In this document: one piece after another, positions 9,083-18,290 of the stretch
Position numbering within the stretch: the first letter of the stretch is position 1
Layout of the letters: each line of letters starts with the position of its first letter
Source of the DNA: CBDANZ01 sp965197865
GTDB taxonomy: Bacteria; Acidobacteriota; Vicinamibacteria; Vicinamibacterales; CAVVIG01
Reading direction: 5' to 3'
DNA: 64,000 nt
Assembly: GCA_965197865.1 (NCBI GenBank)
Contig: CBDANZ010000004.1
Location: 1 to 64,000, forward strand
Notes under the pieces: model-generated
Told to the model about the DNA's origin: nothing
What the model saw: the letters and a program-made list of their open reading frames with translations, nothing else
Databases searched by the model: none
Translations under genes and position numbers: made by a program

Positions 9083-10165
9083 GGCGTTGTTGCATGAATC
9101 GGAGCTAGCCCGCACCGATCCCGATCCACAGCTCCTTCACCGACCGATGCGGTACGACATTGGCCTGCCAAGCCCAGTCATCTGATTCAGGATGTTGCAC
9201 GTGAGGACGACCTCAGTCCTCCGCCCTGCGGGACTGCACGCTCGAAGGCCGTCTCCGATGATCGACGTGTACCGGAAGAACGCGTTCTCCACGCGGGCCT
9301 GCCCATGGTAGCCAGACATCTGCTTCCAGCGTCGCCGTCCTCTCTCCTGGACCGCCAGGATCGTGTGATCACGGGCGCTCGACCGCGGGCCGTGTCGAGA
9401 CACGTGGGCCGTACTCGTCGGCGGAACCACGACGGTCGCGCCACGCGCACCGGCGGCCTCGTAGAAGCCGATCGTATCGTAGGCGGCATCCGCCGTCACC
9501 CGTCCGAGGGCGCCGTCGACCGCCTCGATCAGCGTGATGCCAGTCGTCGCGTCGTCGACACGTGCCTCCGTCAGGGCTCGGGCGACGATCACTCCCGATC
9601 GGTCGACACCGAGATGCAGCTTCTTCCAGCCTCGCCTCCCTCGTCCTCCATGTTTCACAGCGGCCCATTCACCCTCGCCCACGATCGAGAGGCCCGTGCT
9701 GTCGACGAGGAGATGCAGGCTGGCACCCGCGGGGAGGCGACGAAGCGTGAGGTCGAGATGCTGGCCACGCCGTGAGAGTGTGGTGTGATCGGGCGCGGAC
9801 AGATCGAGACCCAGCATCCCGAAGATCGACGTCAGGAAGCCTTCAGTCTGCCGCAGGGGCAGGTGGAAGATGAGCCGGAGCGTCAGCGCGGTTTCGATGG
9901 CGAGATCGGAATACTGCCGTTGCCCGCCACGCGCGCCGACGCCCACGGCCTCCCAGGTGGCGACCGCATCCGGGGCCAACCACACGGTGATATCGCCTCG
10001 CTGGACCAGCGCTCGGTCATATGCCGGCCAATTCCCGACGTGGTATTTTGTCTTGTACTTCGGGTGCACTCTCGACTTCATGTCGAGATCATGCACCTGC
10101 TGTCGCCACGATGGCCAGGAGGTCGATCGTGGCTCACCGAGGGTGCGGGACCGTGCACCAACGCC
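9083..10165 (-). mobile_element. IS5-family element, IS903 group
   Basis: The ends are imperfect inverted repeats of about 18 bp, starting GGCGTTGTTGCATG on the left and GGCGTTGGTGCACG when read inward from the right. This resembles IS903-type termini. No matching 9-bp duplication is visible, so the flanks have probably been rearranged since insertion. It abuts the truncated tRNA-Arg. Confidence 0.7.
9137..10096 (-). CDS. IS5-family transposase (IS903 group)
   Basis: A 319-residue DDE transposase. The N-terminal NWPAYDRALVQRGDITVWL motif is characteristic of the IS903 group. Catalytic positions are visible in LLVDSTGLSIVGEGEW (first Asp), VTADAAYDT (second Asp), and a C-terminal segment after GYHGQARVENAFFRY (Glu). 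WKKLHLGVD between them is also family typical. The frame is intact. The neighbours are a truncated tRNA on its 3' side and a gene fragment on its 5' side. Confidence 0.9.
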   Translation of the reverse strand: MHDLDMKSRVHPKYKTKYHVGNWPAYDRALVQRGDITVWLAPDAVATWEAVGVGARGGQRQYSDLAIETALTLRLIFHLPLRQTEGFLTSIFGMLGLDLSAPDHTTLSRRGQHLDLTLRRLPAGASLHLLVDSTGLSIVGEGEWAAVKHGGRGRRGWKKLHLGVDRSGVIVARALTEARVDDATTGITLIEAVDGALGRVTADAAYDTIGFYEAAGARGATVVVPPTSTAHVSRHGPRSSARDHTILAVQERGRRRWKQMSGYHGQARVENAFFRYTSIIGDGLRACSPAGRRTEVVLTCNILNQMTGLGRPMSYRIGR

Positions 10166-10238
10166 TCTAAGGTGCGGGAACCGTTCACCCGACAGCGGGA
10201 ATTCATCCCTGAGTGAAGCAGTATTGACATGGTTTTGA

Positions 10239-10565
10239 TGTCCCCCGTCCCCGCCTCATAAATACTTTCTGACCGCCCGGCGGGCGGTGTTGCTCGATGC
10301 CGAGGGCCGGCCGGTTCCGGCCGCTGGCGAGGCGGCGCGGGAACGCAACCCGGACGCGAGCCTGCATCCCTGGCTGACCGCGGCCAGCATCGTGGCGCTC
10401 GGCTATCCGCCGGAACAAGGGCTGTCTGCGTCCGGTGTCCGGAGTCGCAAGGCGCGGGTGTTGGAAGACCTGGCCGCGTTCGAGGCCGAAGGGTTAATCG
10501 TCTTCGAGGCTCACCCGGACGGGCTGCGCTGGCGGGTGCTACCGCCCGACACGGACCCGACGTAA
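10239..10565 (+). pseudogene. Fragment of an unknown gene beside IS5-type element
   Basis: The frame is open from 10239 to a TAA at 10563-10565, with a GTG at 10287 as the first start-like codon. The 92 residues after it contain a WLTAASIVALGYPPEQG segment and a basic helix followed by LEDLAAFEAEGLI, which resembles a winged-helix DNA-binding region. The start is missing, probably lost to the adjacent element. The family is not recognised; a plasmid or island replication or regulatory protein is possible. Confidence 0.4.
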
Positions 10566-10606
10566 GTGCTTCAACCGGGGACGCTTTGTGCTTCAACCGG
10601 GGACGC
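10566..10606. repeat. Tandem 19-bp repeat
   Basis: GTGCTTCAACCGGGGACGC occurs at 10566-10584 and again at 10588-10606, separated by three bases. It lies between a gene fragment and a transposase gene. It could be a transposon end or a transposase binding site, but I see no inverted partner at the other end of the transposase gene. Confidence 0.6.
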
Positions 10607-10632
10607 CTGCCCTGTCGGTCTCGAATTCGTCA

Positions 10633-11724
10633 TCAGGCCGCCGCTGGAAGCTGGACCATGCCCCGGCAGTGGGAGATCCAACGCACATGGTTGAATTCGG
10701 CACGGGCCGCCGTGCGTTCGCCCGCGAAGCCTAACGGCGTGTAGCCTTCCAACGACGCATGGCTCCGTGCCGCGTTGTAGTAGGCCTGGAAGTCGGCGAG
10801 CTTCCGCTCCAGATCACCGGCATTCCAGAACAACACATGATCCAGGAATTCTCGCCGCATCGTCCCGATCAGCCGTTCCACAAAGGGGTGTGACAGGGGC
10901 ACATGGGGCACCGTCTTGATTTCGTCGATCTCCAGAAGCCGAAGGTTCGCGGTCCACCGATGCGCCTCGAACAACGGATCATGATCCGTACTGAGATGTC
11001 GCGGCGCGCCCCGCCCATGAATGGCGGCGTTGAACATGCGGCAGAGGCTGGGGGCATCGACCGGTCCGCGATGCACACCGAATCCCACGAGGCGCCGCGT
11101 GAACTGGTCCATGACCACGAGCACCCAGTAGCTCTGGAGCACGATGGACGCACAGCGAAAGAGGTCCACGCTCCACAGACTGTCTGTCGTGTGTCCGACG
11201 AACGACAACCACGAGGGCCCGGTTCCGCCCGGGGCTGGACGATAGCGTTTCGCCAGCACGCGGTGCACGACGTTCTTGTCGATGTCGACCCCGAACGTCT
11301 GCGAGATGATGCGCGCAATCCGCGGGCACCCGAATCGAGGATTGCGCGATTTGAGCTCGACGATGGCGCGGATGAGCGACTCGCTCGGCCCCTTTGGGCC
11401 CGGCTTCTTCGGTCGCGCGCTTGAGGAAAACAATCGGCGGTACTTGCCGCGCACCAGCGCCTGATGGAAGGTCAGCAACGTGGACGGGCGCAGTCCGATG
11501 GCGACCTTGCGAATCCGTCCCGGACTCAGAAAAAGCGCCCCGAATCCGCATAGGAGCCGATCGCCCACTCTGAGGTTCAGCGCACGCTGGCGCGAACGGC
11601 GCAGCACGATCAGCTGCTGCTTGAGCAGGAGATTCTCAGCGATGACGGCTCGCACGCCGCCGGGTCCGCAGAGCTTCGCGGCTGTGACGGCCAGGTGAAG
11701 CAGGGGGAGCAGGAGATCCTTCAT
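10633..11724 (-). CDS. Integrase-core (rve) transposase
   Basis: A 363-residue protein with a retroviral-type integrase core. A helix-turn-helix-like segment (LIRAIVELKSRNPRFGCPRIARII) precedes the DDE core: Asp in SLWSVDLFRC near residue 185, Asp in HLSTDHDPLF near 250, and Glu in PFVERLIGTMRREFLDH near 285. YYNAARSHASLEGYTPLGFAG is the usual C-terminal motif. It resembles single-gene IS3/IS481-like transposases. Element ends cannot be fixed; the tandem 19-bp repeats at 10566-10606 may be part of one end. Confidence 0.85.
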   Translation of the reverse strand: MKDLLLPLLHLAVTAAKLCGPGGVRAVIAENLLLKQQLIVLRRSRQRALNLRVGDRLLCGFGALFLSPGRIRKVAIGLRPSTLLTFHQALVRGKYRRLFSSSARPKKPGPKGPSESLIRAIVELKSRNPRFGCPRIARIISQTFGVDIDKNVVHRVLAKRYRPAPGGTGPSWLSFVGHTTDSLWSVDLFRCASIVLQSYWVLVVMDQFTRRLVGFGVHRGPVDAPSLCRMFNAAIHGRGAPRHLSTDHDPLFEAHRWTANLRLLEIDEIKTVPHVPLSHPFVERLIGTMRREFLDHVLFWNAGDLERKLADFQAYYNAARSHASLEGYTPLGFAGERTAARAEFNHVRWISHCRGMVQLPAAA

Positions 11725-11823
11725 GCGCGAGACAGCGTAGGTCAGAACTCAGGCGCCACGCAATGGTGTCCCAGGCCTCGATTTAGCGACCGAATTCGGA
11801 ATTCGAGACCCACAGGTAGTGCC

Positions 11824-13047
11824 ATGACACCACCCAGTTCATTGCTTGGCGTCGTATTATCGCTCGCTCTCGCGACTGTGCTCGTTGCACAGTCGAACCC
11901 CTATCCGGTCAATTGGAAGGAACTTCCCGCTCCGTTCCACACGCCGGCCGTTCGCAACCGGGGCCGAGTGATTTCCAGACCCGCGGGGGCACAGCTCCAG
12001 GTCCCGCCCGGCTTTGTGGTCCAGGAGTACATGTCCGGGTTCGTGCGTCCGAGGTTCATGCTCCTCGGCCGCGGCAACCAGGTCCTGCTCGCGGACAGCG
12101 GCAGCCGCGAGGCTCCCGACGGCGTGGTTTATCTCCTAAGGAATGGTACCAAGACGCCGATTATCGAAAAGCTGGATCGGCCCTACGGTCTTGCACTCAG
12201 CGGCAACACGCTGTACGTCGCGGAGACCACGTCAGTGAAGCGCTACCCGTACGATCCGACGACGATGCGAGTCACCGGCCAGGGCCAGGAAATCATCTTA
12301 CTCAGTGGTTTCGGCCAGGGGCACTGGACACGAACGCTGCTCTTCAATCGCGATCGGACGAAGCTGTACCTGACCGTGGGCTCGGGCTCAAACATCGACC
12401 TCGGGGAGCCCGCCATGCGCGCGGCCCTACATCGGTACAACCCGGACGGCACCGGGCATGAGACAGTCGCGACGGGACTGCGTAACATCATCGGGCTCAC
12501 CTCGTATCCCGGCACCGACGACCTGTGGGCGGGCGTGCAGGAGCGGGACGGACTCAGTGACGACCTCGTCCCGGACTACGTGGTCAGGGTCCGCGAGGGC
12601 GGATTCTATGGCTGGCCGATCGCCTACATCGGCCCGCATCCCGAGCCGCGACACAAGGAGGTCGATCATGCGAAGAACAAGAGCACGCTCTATCCAGACG
12701 TGCTGCTCGGCGCCCACGTCGGTGTGCTCGATATCCTCTTCTATACGGGTCAGCAATTTCCCGAGAAGTACCGCGGGGGCATGTTCGCTGCGTTCCACGG
12801 TTCGTGGAACCGATCCGAGCGCACGGGCTACAAGATCGCGTTCATTCCGTTCCGGGATCGCAGGCCAACCTCGGGGCCCGAAGACTTCCTGACTGGCTGG
12901 ATGCTGGCGCCAGACAAGGTGGAAGTGTGGGGACGCCCGGTCGGTCTGCTGCAAATGCCGGATGGATCGCTCCTCATCAGCGACGACGGCGGACAAAAGA
13001 TCTGGAGAGTGTCGTACTCGGGCGCGGCGCCAAGCCAGGCCCGATAG
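11824..13047 (+). CDS. PQQ-dependent sugar (sorbosone-type) dehydrogenase, secreted
   Basis: A 407-residue protein starting at ATG 11824; the frame is open upstream to 11695 but that extension has no signal sequence. The first 22 residues form a signal peptide (LLGVVLSLALATVLVAQS). The rest is a six-bladed beta-propeller of the glucose/sorbosone dehydrogenase type: LDRPYGLALSGNTLYVAET, then FGQGHWTRTLLFN, RNIIGLTSYPGT, GGFYGWPIAYIG, MFAAFHGSWNRS, and a final QMPDGSLLISDDGGQKIWRV. It likely oxidises sugars or aldehydes in the periplasm with PQQ. The partner electron acceptor is not encoded next to it. Confidence 0.85.
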   Translation: MTPPSSLLGVVLSLALATVLVAQSNPYPVNWKELPAPFHTPAVRNRGRVISRPAGAQLQVPPGFVVQEYMSGFVRPRFMLLGRGNQVLLADSGSREAPDGVVYLLRNGTKTPIIEKLDRPYGLALSGNTLYVAETTSVKRYPYDPTTMRVTGQGQEIILLSGFGQGHWTRTLLFNRDRTKLYLTVGSGSNIDLGEPAMRAALHRYNPDGTGHETVATGLRNIIGLTSYPGTDDLWAGVQERDGLSDDLVPDYVVRVREGGFYGWPIAYIGPHPEPRHKEVDHAKNKSTLYPDVLLGAHVGVLDILFYTGQQFPEKYRGGMFAAFHGSWNRSERTGYKIAFIPFRDRRPTSGPEDFLTGWMLAPDKVEVWGRPVGLLQMPDGSLLISDDGGQKIWRVSYSGAAPSQAR

Positions 13048-13086
13048 GCGCGCGGAAGAGCGCTTTTAACGATTGGTGAACCAGTC

Positions 13087-15228
13087 ATGCGACGGGTTGC
13101 CCGTGTCATAGCGTTTGCGTTTCTTGCCGCGGCCTGTCAGCTGGTCACCTCGGATCCGCCGAAATCGAAGTTGACGTACCCCACGCCACGAAAGGGCGAT
13201 GTCGTCGAGGATTATCACGGCACGAAAGTGGCCGACCCGTACCGCTGGATGGAGGATCTCGACTCGAAGGAGGTCGCGGACTGGGTGGCCGCGTCCAACG
13301 CCGTCACCGAGCCCTACCTCAAAGGCCTGTCGCTCGGCCGGCGGTTCAAGGAGCGGCTGACCGAACTCTGGAATTATCCGCGGGTCACCATTCCCGAGGT
13401 GGAAGGCGGACATCTCTTCTATTCCCGGAACACCGGGCTTCAGCGGCAGTCGCCCGTCTTCGTGCGCGCCGGCTGGTCGGCGCCGCCGACGCTCGTCATC
13501 GACCCCAACGATGTTTCTCCGGATGGTTCGCTTTCGCTCGCACAGTGGAAACCCTCTCCAGACGGGAAGCTTTTCGCGTACGGGCTCTCGGACGGCGGCG
13601 CAGACTGGCGCACCATCCGGGTGCGAGATCTCGAAACGAGCCAGGATCTGCCGGACGAAGTGAAGTGGATGCGGTTCTCGGACATCTCGTGGACGAAAGA
13701 CGCGAGGGGATTCTTCTATTCGCGGTATCCGGAGCCGCCAAAGAACAAGGTGCTCGAGGCCGCGCTCTCCGGGCAGGCGATCTACTACCACCGGATTGGC
13801 ACGCCCCAATCGCAGGACACGCTGGTGTACGAACGGAAGGACCTTCCCGGGTGGATCGTCAGCGGAGCGGTCACTGAAGACGGGCGCTACCTGCTCGTGA
13901 CGATGTTCGAGGGGGCGCTCAATCGGAACCGGCTGTACTACGCCGATCTCGGCGACCCGATGGCGCCGAAGATCGGCGCGTCGATTCAGCCGGTCATCGA
14001 GACAGACGATGCGGAGTATAGGCCCATCGGGAACAAAGGCACGACGGTGTACCTCCGTTCGGATAAAGATGCGCCCAACCGGAAGGTGATCGCCGTCGAC
14101 CTGAAGAACGCTGCGCTTGGCGCGTGGAAAACGATCGTTCCCGAGCGCCAGGCGGCGCTGGAGAACGTCGCGATCGTCGGCGGGCGAATCGTGGCGCAGT
14201 ACCTCATGGACGTCCGGAGCCGTCTGACGCTGTTCGATCTGACCGGATCGGCTCAGGGCGAGATTGCGCTGCCCGGCGCAGGCACGATCGTCAATATCAG
14301 GGGACGGGAGGATGCACCCGAAGTCTGGTACATCTTCAGTTCCCCGCTCGTTCCGTCGACGGTGTACATGTTCGACCCGGCGCAACGGACGAGCACCGCG
14401 TTCGAACAGCCAACGCCGCCGATTGACACGAGCCAGTTCGAAACGAAGGCGATGTTCGCCACCTCCAGGGACGGCACGCGCGTGCCGTTCTTTCTCTCCG
14501 CGAAGAAGAACCTCCCGCTCGATGGCAGCAACCCGACGATGCTCTACGGGTATGGTGGGTTCTCGATCAGTACGCTGCCAGCCTATCGCCAGGACGTTCC
14601 GGCGTGGCTCGAGCTGGGCGGGGTGTGGGTGACAGCCTCGACGCGTGGCGGCTCGGAGTACGGCGAAGCGTGGCACAAGGCCGGAATGCTCGAGAAGAAG
14701 CAGAACGTCTTCGACGACTTCATCGCCGTGGCCGAGCATCTCGTGAAGGAGAAATACACGTCGCCCGCGAAGCTGGGCATCATGGGCGGATCGAACGGCG
14801 GCCTGCTCGTAGGCGCGGCGATGGAACAGCGGCCGGATCTGTTTGCCGTCGCGCTTCCAGCCGTCGGTGTCATGGACATGCTCCGCTACGACAGGTTCAC
14901 CGGCGGGCGGCTGTGGGTCACCGAGTACGGCTCCGCCTCGAACCCGACCGAGTTCCCGTTCCTCATCAAGTATTCCCCCGTACAGAACATCAAGCCGGGG
15001 ACTTGCTATCCCGCCACGCTCGTGACGACGGCCGATCACGACGATCGTGTGGTGCCGAGCCATTCCTTCAAGTTCGCGGCGACGCTGCAAGCCGCCCAGC
15101 GATGCGACAAACCCGTGTTGATCCGCGTCGAGGTGCAGGGCTCACACGGTTACCGGCCGACAGACAAACTGATCGCTGAGCGAGCAGATCAGTGGGTATT
15201 TGCGGCCGAGAACATGGGTCTGCGATAG
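13087..15228 (+). CDS. Prolyl oligopeptidase (S9A)
   Basis: A 713-residue serine peptidase. The N-terminus is a signal peptide with a possible lipobox (LAAACQ), suggesting a lipoprotein. A beta-propeller (YPTPRKGDVVEDYHG, DPYRWMEDLDS) precedes the alpha/beta hydrolase domain. The catalytic serine is in GIMGGSNGGL near residue 570, the aspartate in ADHDDRVVP near 650, and the histidine in QGSHGYR near 686. The length matches the family. It follows the PQQ dehydrogenase by 40 bases on the same strand and may share its transcript. Likely substrates are proline-containing peptides. Confidence 0.92.
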   Translation: MRRVARVIAFAFLAAACQLVTSDPPKSKLTYPTPRKGDVVEDYHGTKVADPYRWMEDLDSKEVADWVAASNAVTEPYLKGLSLGRRFKERLTELWNYPRVTIPEVEGGHLFYSRNTGLQRQSPVFVRAGWSAPPTLVIDPNDVSPDGSLSLAQWKPSPDGKLFAYGLSDGGADWRTIRVRDLETSQDLPDEVKWMRFSDISWTKDARGFFYSRYPEPPKNKVLEAALSGQAIYYHRIGTPQSQDTLVYERKDLPGWIVSGAVTEDGRYLLVTMFEGALNRNRLYYADLGDPMAPKIGASIQPVIETDDAEYRPIGNKGTTVYLRSDKDAPNRKVIAVDLKNAALGAWKTIVPERQAALENVAIVGGRIVAQYLMDVRSRLTLFDLTGSAQGEIALPGAGTIVNIRGREDAPEVWYIFSSPLVPSTVYMFDPAQRTSTAFEQPTPPIDTSQFETKAMFATSRDGTRVPFFLSAKKNLPLDGSNPTMLYGYGGFSISTLPAYRQDVPAWLELGGVWVTASTRGGSEYGEAWHKAGMLEKKQNVFDDFIAVAEHLVKEKYTSPAKLGIMGGSNGGLLVGAAMEQRPDLFAVALPAVGVMDMLRYDRFTGGRLWVTEYGSASNPTEFPFLIKYSPVQNIKPGTCYPATLVTTADHDDRVVPSHSFKFAATLQAAQRCDKPVLIRVEVQGSHGYRPTDKLIAERADQWVFAAENMGLR

Positions 15229-15317
15229 GACTCGTTCCCGGCGGTCCGAATCGGCCGCTTCTCCGCGCCAAGACTAACATCACCACGCTGGCGGCCCAAG
15301 GTCGGCGAAGTCGGACG

Positions 15318-15971
15318 TTACCGTAGACCGTGCCGCTTCTTCACAATCGGCCAGTCGTGCTTGAGCTGAAGAAAGGCGGCGAGATCGGCGCAGAGCAGGA
15401 ATGGATTCGTTTGCCTCTCGATGCTGATCGTGGAGCTGGGCCGCGCTCCGTAATCGTGGCCTGGCCAAACGGTGGCCTCGTCAGGAACGGCCGCGAGGAG
15501 TCGCTGCAAACTGTTCCACTGGACTCGGGCATCGCCCTCCTGTTGCGTGCCGCCCACTTTGCCCACGAATAACAAGTCACCCGTCATCAGGACCAGGTAC
15601 GACGGCTCGTAGATACCTAGATGATCGGCGCAATGGCCGGGCGTGTGAAGGCACTTCAGTCGCAGAGCGCCGACGCGGAGCTCTTGTCCGTCCGCGAGAG
15701 GCACGGCCGGCGTTGTTGGCGCCTCGGGGTGTGCGGCAACCACCGCGCCGGTCAATTCCACCGCTCTGGCATTGCCGTTGACGTGGTCGGGATGTCCATG
15801 GGTGTTGATCACATGGGTGATCGTGATGTCCTGCTCAGCCGCTCGCTGGACGAACGCGTCGGGCGAATACGACGGGTCGATCAGCACCCCCTGCTTCGCG
15901 TTGCGGTCGGCCAACAGGTATCCGAGGTTGCGGTCGCCCCCCGCACGGATCTGTTCGAAGATGAACTGCAT
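15318..15971 (-). CDS. Metallo-beta-lactamase-fold hydrolase
   Basis: A 217-residue glyoxalase II/persulfide dioxygenase-like protein. THGHPDHVNG near residue 57 gives the HxHxDH metal site, followed by a conserved HTPGHCADHLG near 110, LMTGDLLFVG near 130 and WPGHDYG near 168. This pattern is seen in persulfide dioxygenases and glyoxalase II enzymes that use glutathione-type thioesters or persulfides; the sequence does not decide between them. No signal peptide, so it is cytoplasmic. It converges with the prolyl oligopeptidase gene. Confidence 0.88.
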   Translation of the reverse strand: MQFIFEQIRAGGDRNLGYLLADRNAKQGVLIDPSYSPDAFVQRAAEQDITITHVINTHGHPDHVNGNARAVELTGAVVAAHPEAPTTPAVPLADGQELRVGALRLKCLHTPGHCADHLGIYEPSYLVLMTGDLLFVGKVGGTQQEGDARVQWNSLQRLLAAVPDEATVWPGHDYGARPSSTISIERQTNPFLLCADLAAFLQLKHDWPIVKKRHGLR

Positions 15972-16619
15972 AGTCTAGGATCTCCCGTGGGTCATCTAAA
16001 CGAGAATATATTGATCTCGTCATGCTACGCCACAAACCAATCGAACAGCACTCGGCCAAGGGCGCGAACGCGGTGCGATAAATCGGTCTCGCAAGGGACG
16101 CGATACCGCATCTCTACTCGCCGCTTCACCGTCGCTGTGGCCACTGCCACGACAGCATGACGCGGCGCGAGATACTGAAGGCCACAGTGGCCGCCTCGAC
16201 GGGTCTGCTTGTGAGTCACGCGAGCGGGGTCAAGCAACGACATCGATCTGCCAGGGGTCATTCGTAACCAACCTCGGGAGCCTGCGTCTGATGTGCTCCT
16301 GTACACCGAGATCACGCCGTTCCGGAACGCGAGGACATCAGCGCCTGGGATCCTGGACGCAAGAGAGTCGCGCCTGATTCGGTGGGATCTGAGTACTCGC
16401 ACTCGATGTGGCAGCCTTGGCGTGGCGCGGGTTGCTGCCGATTCTCAACGTCACGTTCCCCGAATGGGAGATCGTCAAATACTTAGGGATGTCTCGTCGG
16501 GGATGGGCCTGGCGTAGGGGGGCGGACCAAGATGCCTCCAGACCTGGCATTACGCCAGGAATCGTCGTGGGCAAGGTGTGGCGGAGACGGCGATCGGAAT
16601 ACTAAAGTCCTAATCTAGC
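15972..16619. other. Gene-poor stretch with a possible gene remnant
   Basis: About 650 bases without an intact gene. At 16157-16267 a 36-codon frame starts MTRREILKATVAASTGLLVSH, which looks like a twin-arginine-type leader cut off from its protein. No continuation is recognisable in other frames. The rest shows nothing I can assign. Confidence 0.35.
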
Positions 16620-16916
16620 TTAACTCCTGCGACCTTCGTGCTTTTGGAATCGTCCGGGCCGGCGGCCTTCACCATTCGGAGCGGCGGAAACGCCACCGAC
16701 CCTTCTGTTCACCCGCGCATACGCCCCGTCGTCCCTGCGCTGGAGAAATTTCTCGTCGATCAGCGAATCGAGGAGCTGCGCACACGTGCGCTCATCCAGG
16801 CCCCACAGGCGCTGGGCCTGTGCGCGTGTGAGCCGTAGGCCGGGCATTTCAATGTATTCGCACCGGATACGGTGCAGGATTTGATCTTTCGAAACGATCA
16901 CAAGGCTCTGAGCCAT
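16620..16916 (-). CDS. Small conserved hypothetical, winged-helix-like
   Basis: A 98-residue protein with ILHRIRCEYIEMPGLRLTRAQAQRLWGLD at the front, then CAQLLDSLIDEKFLQRRDDGAYAR. The helix-turn-helix plus wing layout suggests a small DNA-binding or regulatory protein. The basic C-terminal tail is probably disordered. Proteins of this shape recur in related genomes as I recall, but no function is known to me. It stands alone, with gene-poor DNA on both sides. Confidence 0.6.
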   Translation of the reverse strand: MAQSLVIVSKDQILHRIRCEYIEMPGLRLTRAQAQRLWGLDERTCAQLLDSLIDEKFLQRRDDGAYARVNRRVGGVSAAPNGEGRRPGRFQKHEGRRS

Positions 16917-17275
16917 GGTCCCTCGAGTTGAAGGTTCCTGGGAGCGCTCGGGGTCGGCAGTGGCCTACAAGAACTGGCACACCCGCGCAGTGCCTCATAG
17001 ATGTGTAAGCTGGCTTCTGCAACTGTCAAGGGCAATCGGTCAGGCGTCCTTTTCGAGGATGCCGTCGCGCATCTGCGCCTTACGGTCGGCCGTGATGGGC
17101 GTTTTCCGCCGTGTCGTAGGGGCTGGCGATGCCGCCTGGTTACACGCTGTTGTGGATGGGGCAGTACGAGCTGCTCGTGGATGCTGAGATATCGCGCAAC
17201 CGGGGAGCTCGGGCTGGGCGCCTGCGGTTGGGTTTGAGGAGGGGTGATTGACAGCCTTCGGGGTAAGATCTGCGT
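16917..17275. other. Gene-free stretch before cytochrome c gene
   Basis: About 360 bases with no supported gene. It presumably contains the promoters for the divergent small hypothetical and cytochrome c genes. I see no clear operator or riboswitch. Confidence 0.4.
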
Positions 17276-17923
17276 ATGAGAAAGGCAGTGAGGTTCGCCA
17301 TGAATCCGGTGCTGAAGGCGTTCCTGCTTCTGGTCGGCCTCATCGTCCTATTTGCCGGAGGCGTGGTCCTCTACGTTGTGGATTCTGGCCTGAGCGCGCG
17401 CGAGCAGCCGGGCAGGATCGAGACGTTCATTGCGCGAAGCGTCCGAAGTCTCGCGGTATCGCGTCACGCGCGGGAGCTGCGCAATCCTGTCGAGCGGTCC
17501 AAGGAGGTCGTCGCGGAAGGCCGCGCGCATTTCGCGGATCATTGCGCGTCATGTCACGAGAATGACGGCAGCGGTCAAACATCGATGGGAGACGGGCTGT
17601 GGCCGAAGCCGCCCGACATGCGCTTGGCGGAAACGCAGAGCTTGTCGGATGGTGAGCTGTTCTACATCATTGAGCAGGGCATTCGGTTTACCGGCATGCC
17701 GGGATGGGCGACCGGCGCGCGTGAGGGAGAAGAGTCGAGCTGGCACCTGGTCCACTTCATCCGTCACCTGCCAGACCTCAGCGAGTCGGAGCTCAAGGAG
17801 ATGGAGGCGCTGAATCCCAGATCACCGGCCGAGATCCGTCGCGAGATCGAGGAGCAGCGGTTCCTCGCGGGTGATGACCCCGAGCCCGCCGGCCCTGAGA
17901 CGCCGCACGAGCACCAACCATGA
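17276..17923 (+). CDS. Membrane-anchored cytochrome c
   Basis: A 215-residue protein with an N-terminal transmembrane anchor (residues about 12-33) and one class I cytochrome c domain facing the periplasm. The heme motif CASCH is near residue 97, in DHCASCHENDGSGQTSMG. The distal methionine ligand is probably in RFTGMPGWA near 142. The shape resembles c-type subunits of cbb3 oxidases or alcohol dehydrogenases. A start at 17300 is an alternative. The C-terminus is acidic and low complexity. The next gene encodes another exported protein 44 bases downstream. Confidence 0.88.
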   Translation: MRKAVRFAMNPVLKAFLLLVGLIVLFAGGVVLYVVDSGLSAREQPGRIETFIARSVRSLAVSRHARELRNPVERSKEVVAEGRAHFADHCASCHENDGSGQTSMGDGLWPKPPDMRLAETQSLSDGELFYIIEQGIRFTGMPGWATGAREGEESSWHLVHFIRHLPDLSESELKEMEALNPRSPAEIRREIEEQRFLAGDDPEPAGPETPHEHQP

Positions 17924-17966
17924 CGTAACGCAGGTCTTTCGACCTGCCGAAACTGAGAAGAGCGTG

Positions 17967-18290
17967 ATGAGACGAACAATATTGGTAGCGGTCTTCTTCG
18001 CGGCCGCGATTGGGATGCGGCCTGGGTGGGCGCACGACGACCATGCGCACACCGTGATGGGCACGGTTACGGCACGAGACGCCAAGCACGTCGAGGTCAA
18101 GACGCCGAGTGGCGACGTCCTCTCGATTGCGCTGAACGAGAAAACAGCTGTCGTCCGTGCCAAACGGAAAGTAGACCCGGCCGAGTTAAAGGTCGGCCTG
18201 CGCGTCGTCGTCGACATTGGGAACGGCGAGGATCCGCTCGTTGCGAAGGAAGTTCAACTCGGCGTCGTCGCCGGGGCGACCAAGCAATAG
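17967..18290 (+). CDS. Exported small beta-rich protein (DUF5666-like)
   Basis: 107 residues from ATG 17967; frame extension upstream overlaps the cytochrome gene and is discounted. The signal peptide ends near WAHDDHAH, a histidine-rich mature start. The rest (VMGTVTARDAKHVEVKTPSG, LKVGLRVVVDIGNGED) is an all-beta fold like DUF5666 or OB-type periplasmic proteins. The histidines could bind metal. It follows the cytochrome c gene on the same strand, so co-transcription is likely. Confidence 0.65.
   Translation: MRRTILVAVFFAAAIGMRPGWAHDDHAHTVMGTVTARDAKHVEVKTPSGDVLSIALNEKTAVVRAKRKVDPAELKVGLRVVVDIGNGEDPLVAKEVQLGVVAGATKQ

Noticed and set aside
8588..9115. Minus-strand frame between mcrC and the IS5-type element
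   Set aside because: It crosses the tRNA fragment and shows no family signature.
9074..10174. 9-bp target duplication of the IS903-type element
   Set aside because: Left flank ACGGTCTAC and right flank TCTAAGGTG do not match; only a TCTA is shared at offset positions.
10566..10606. Possible CRISPR array
   Set aside because: Only two units with a three-base gap, no spacers and no cas genes.
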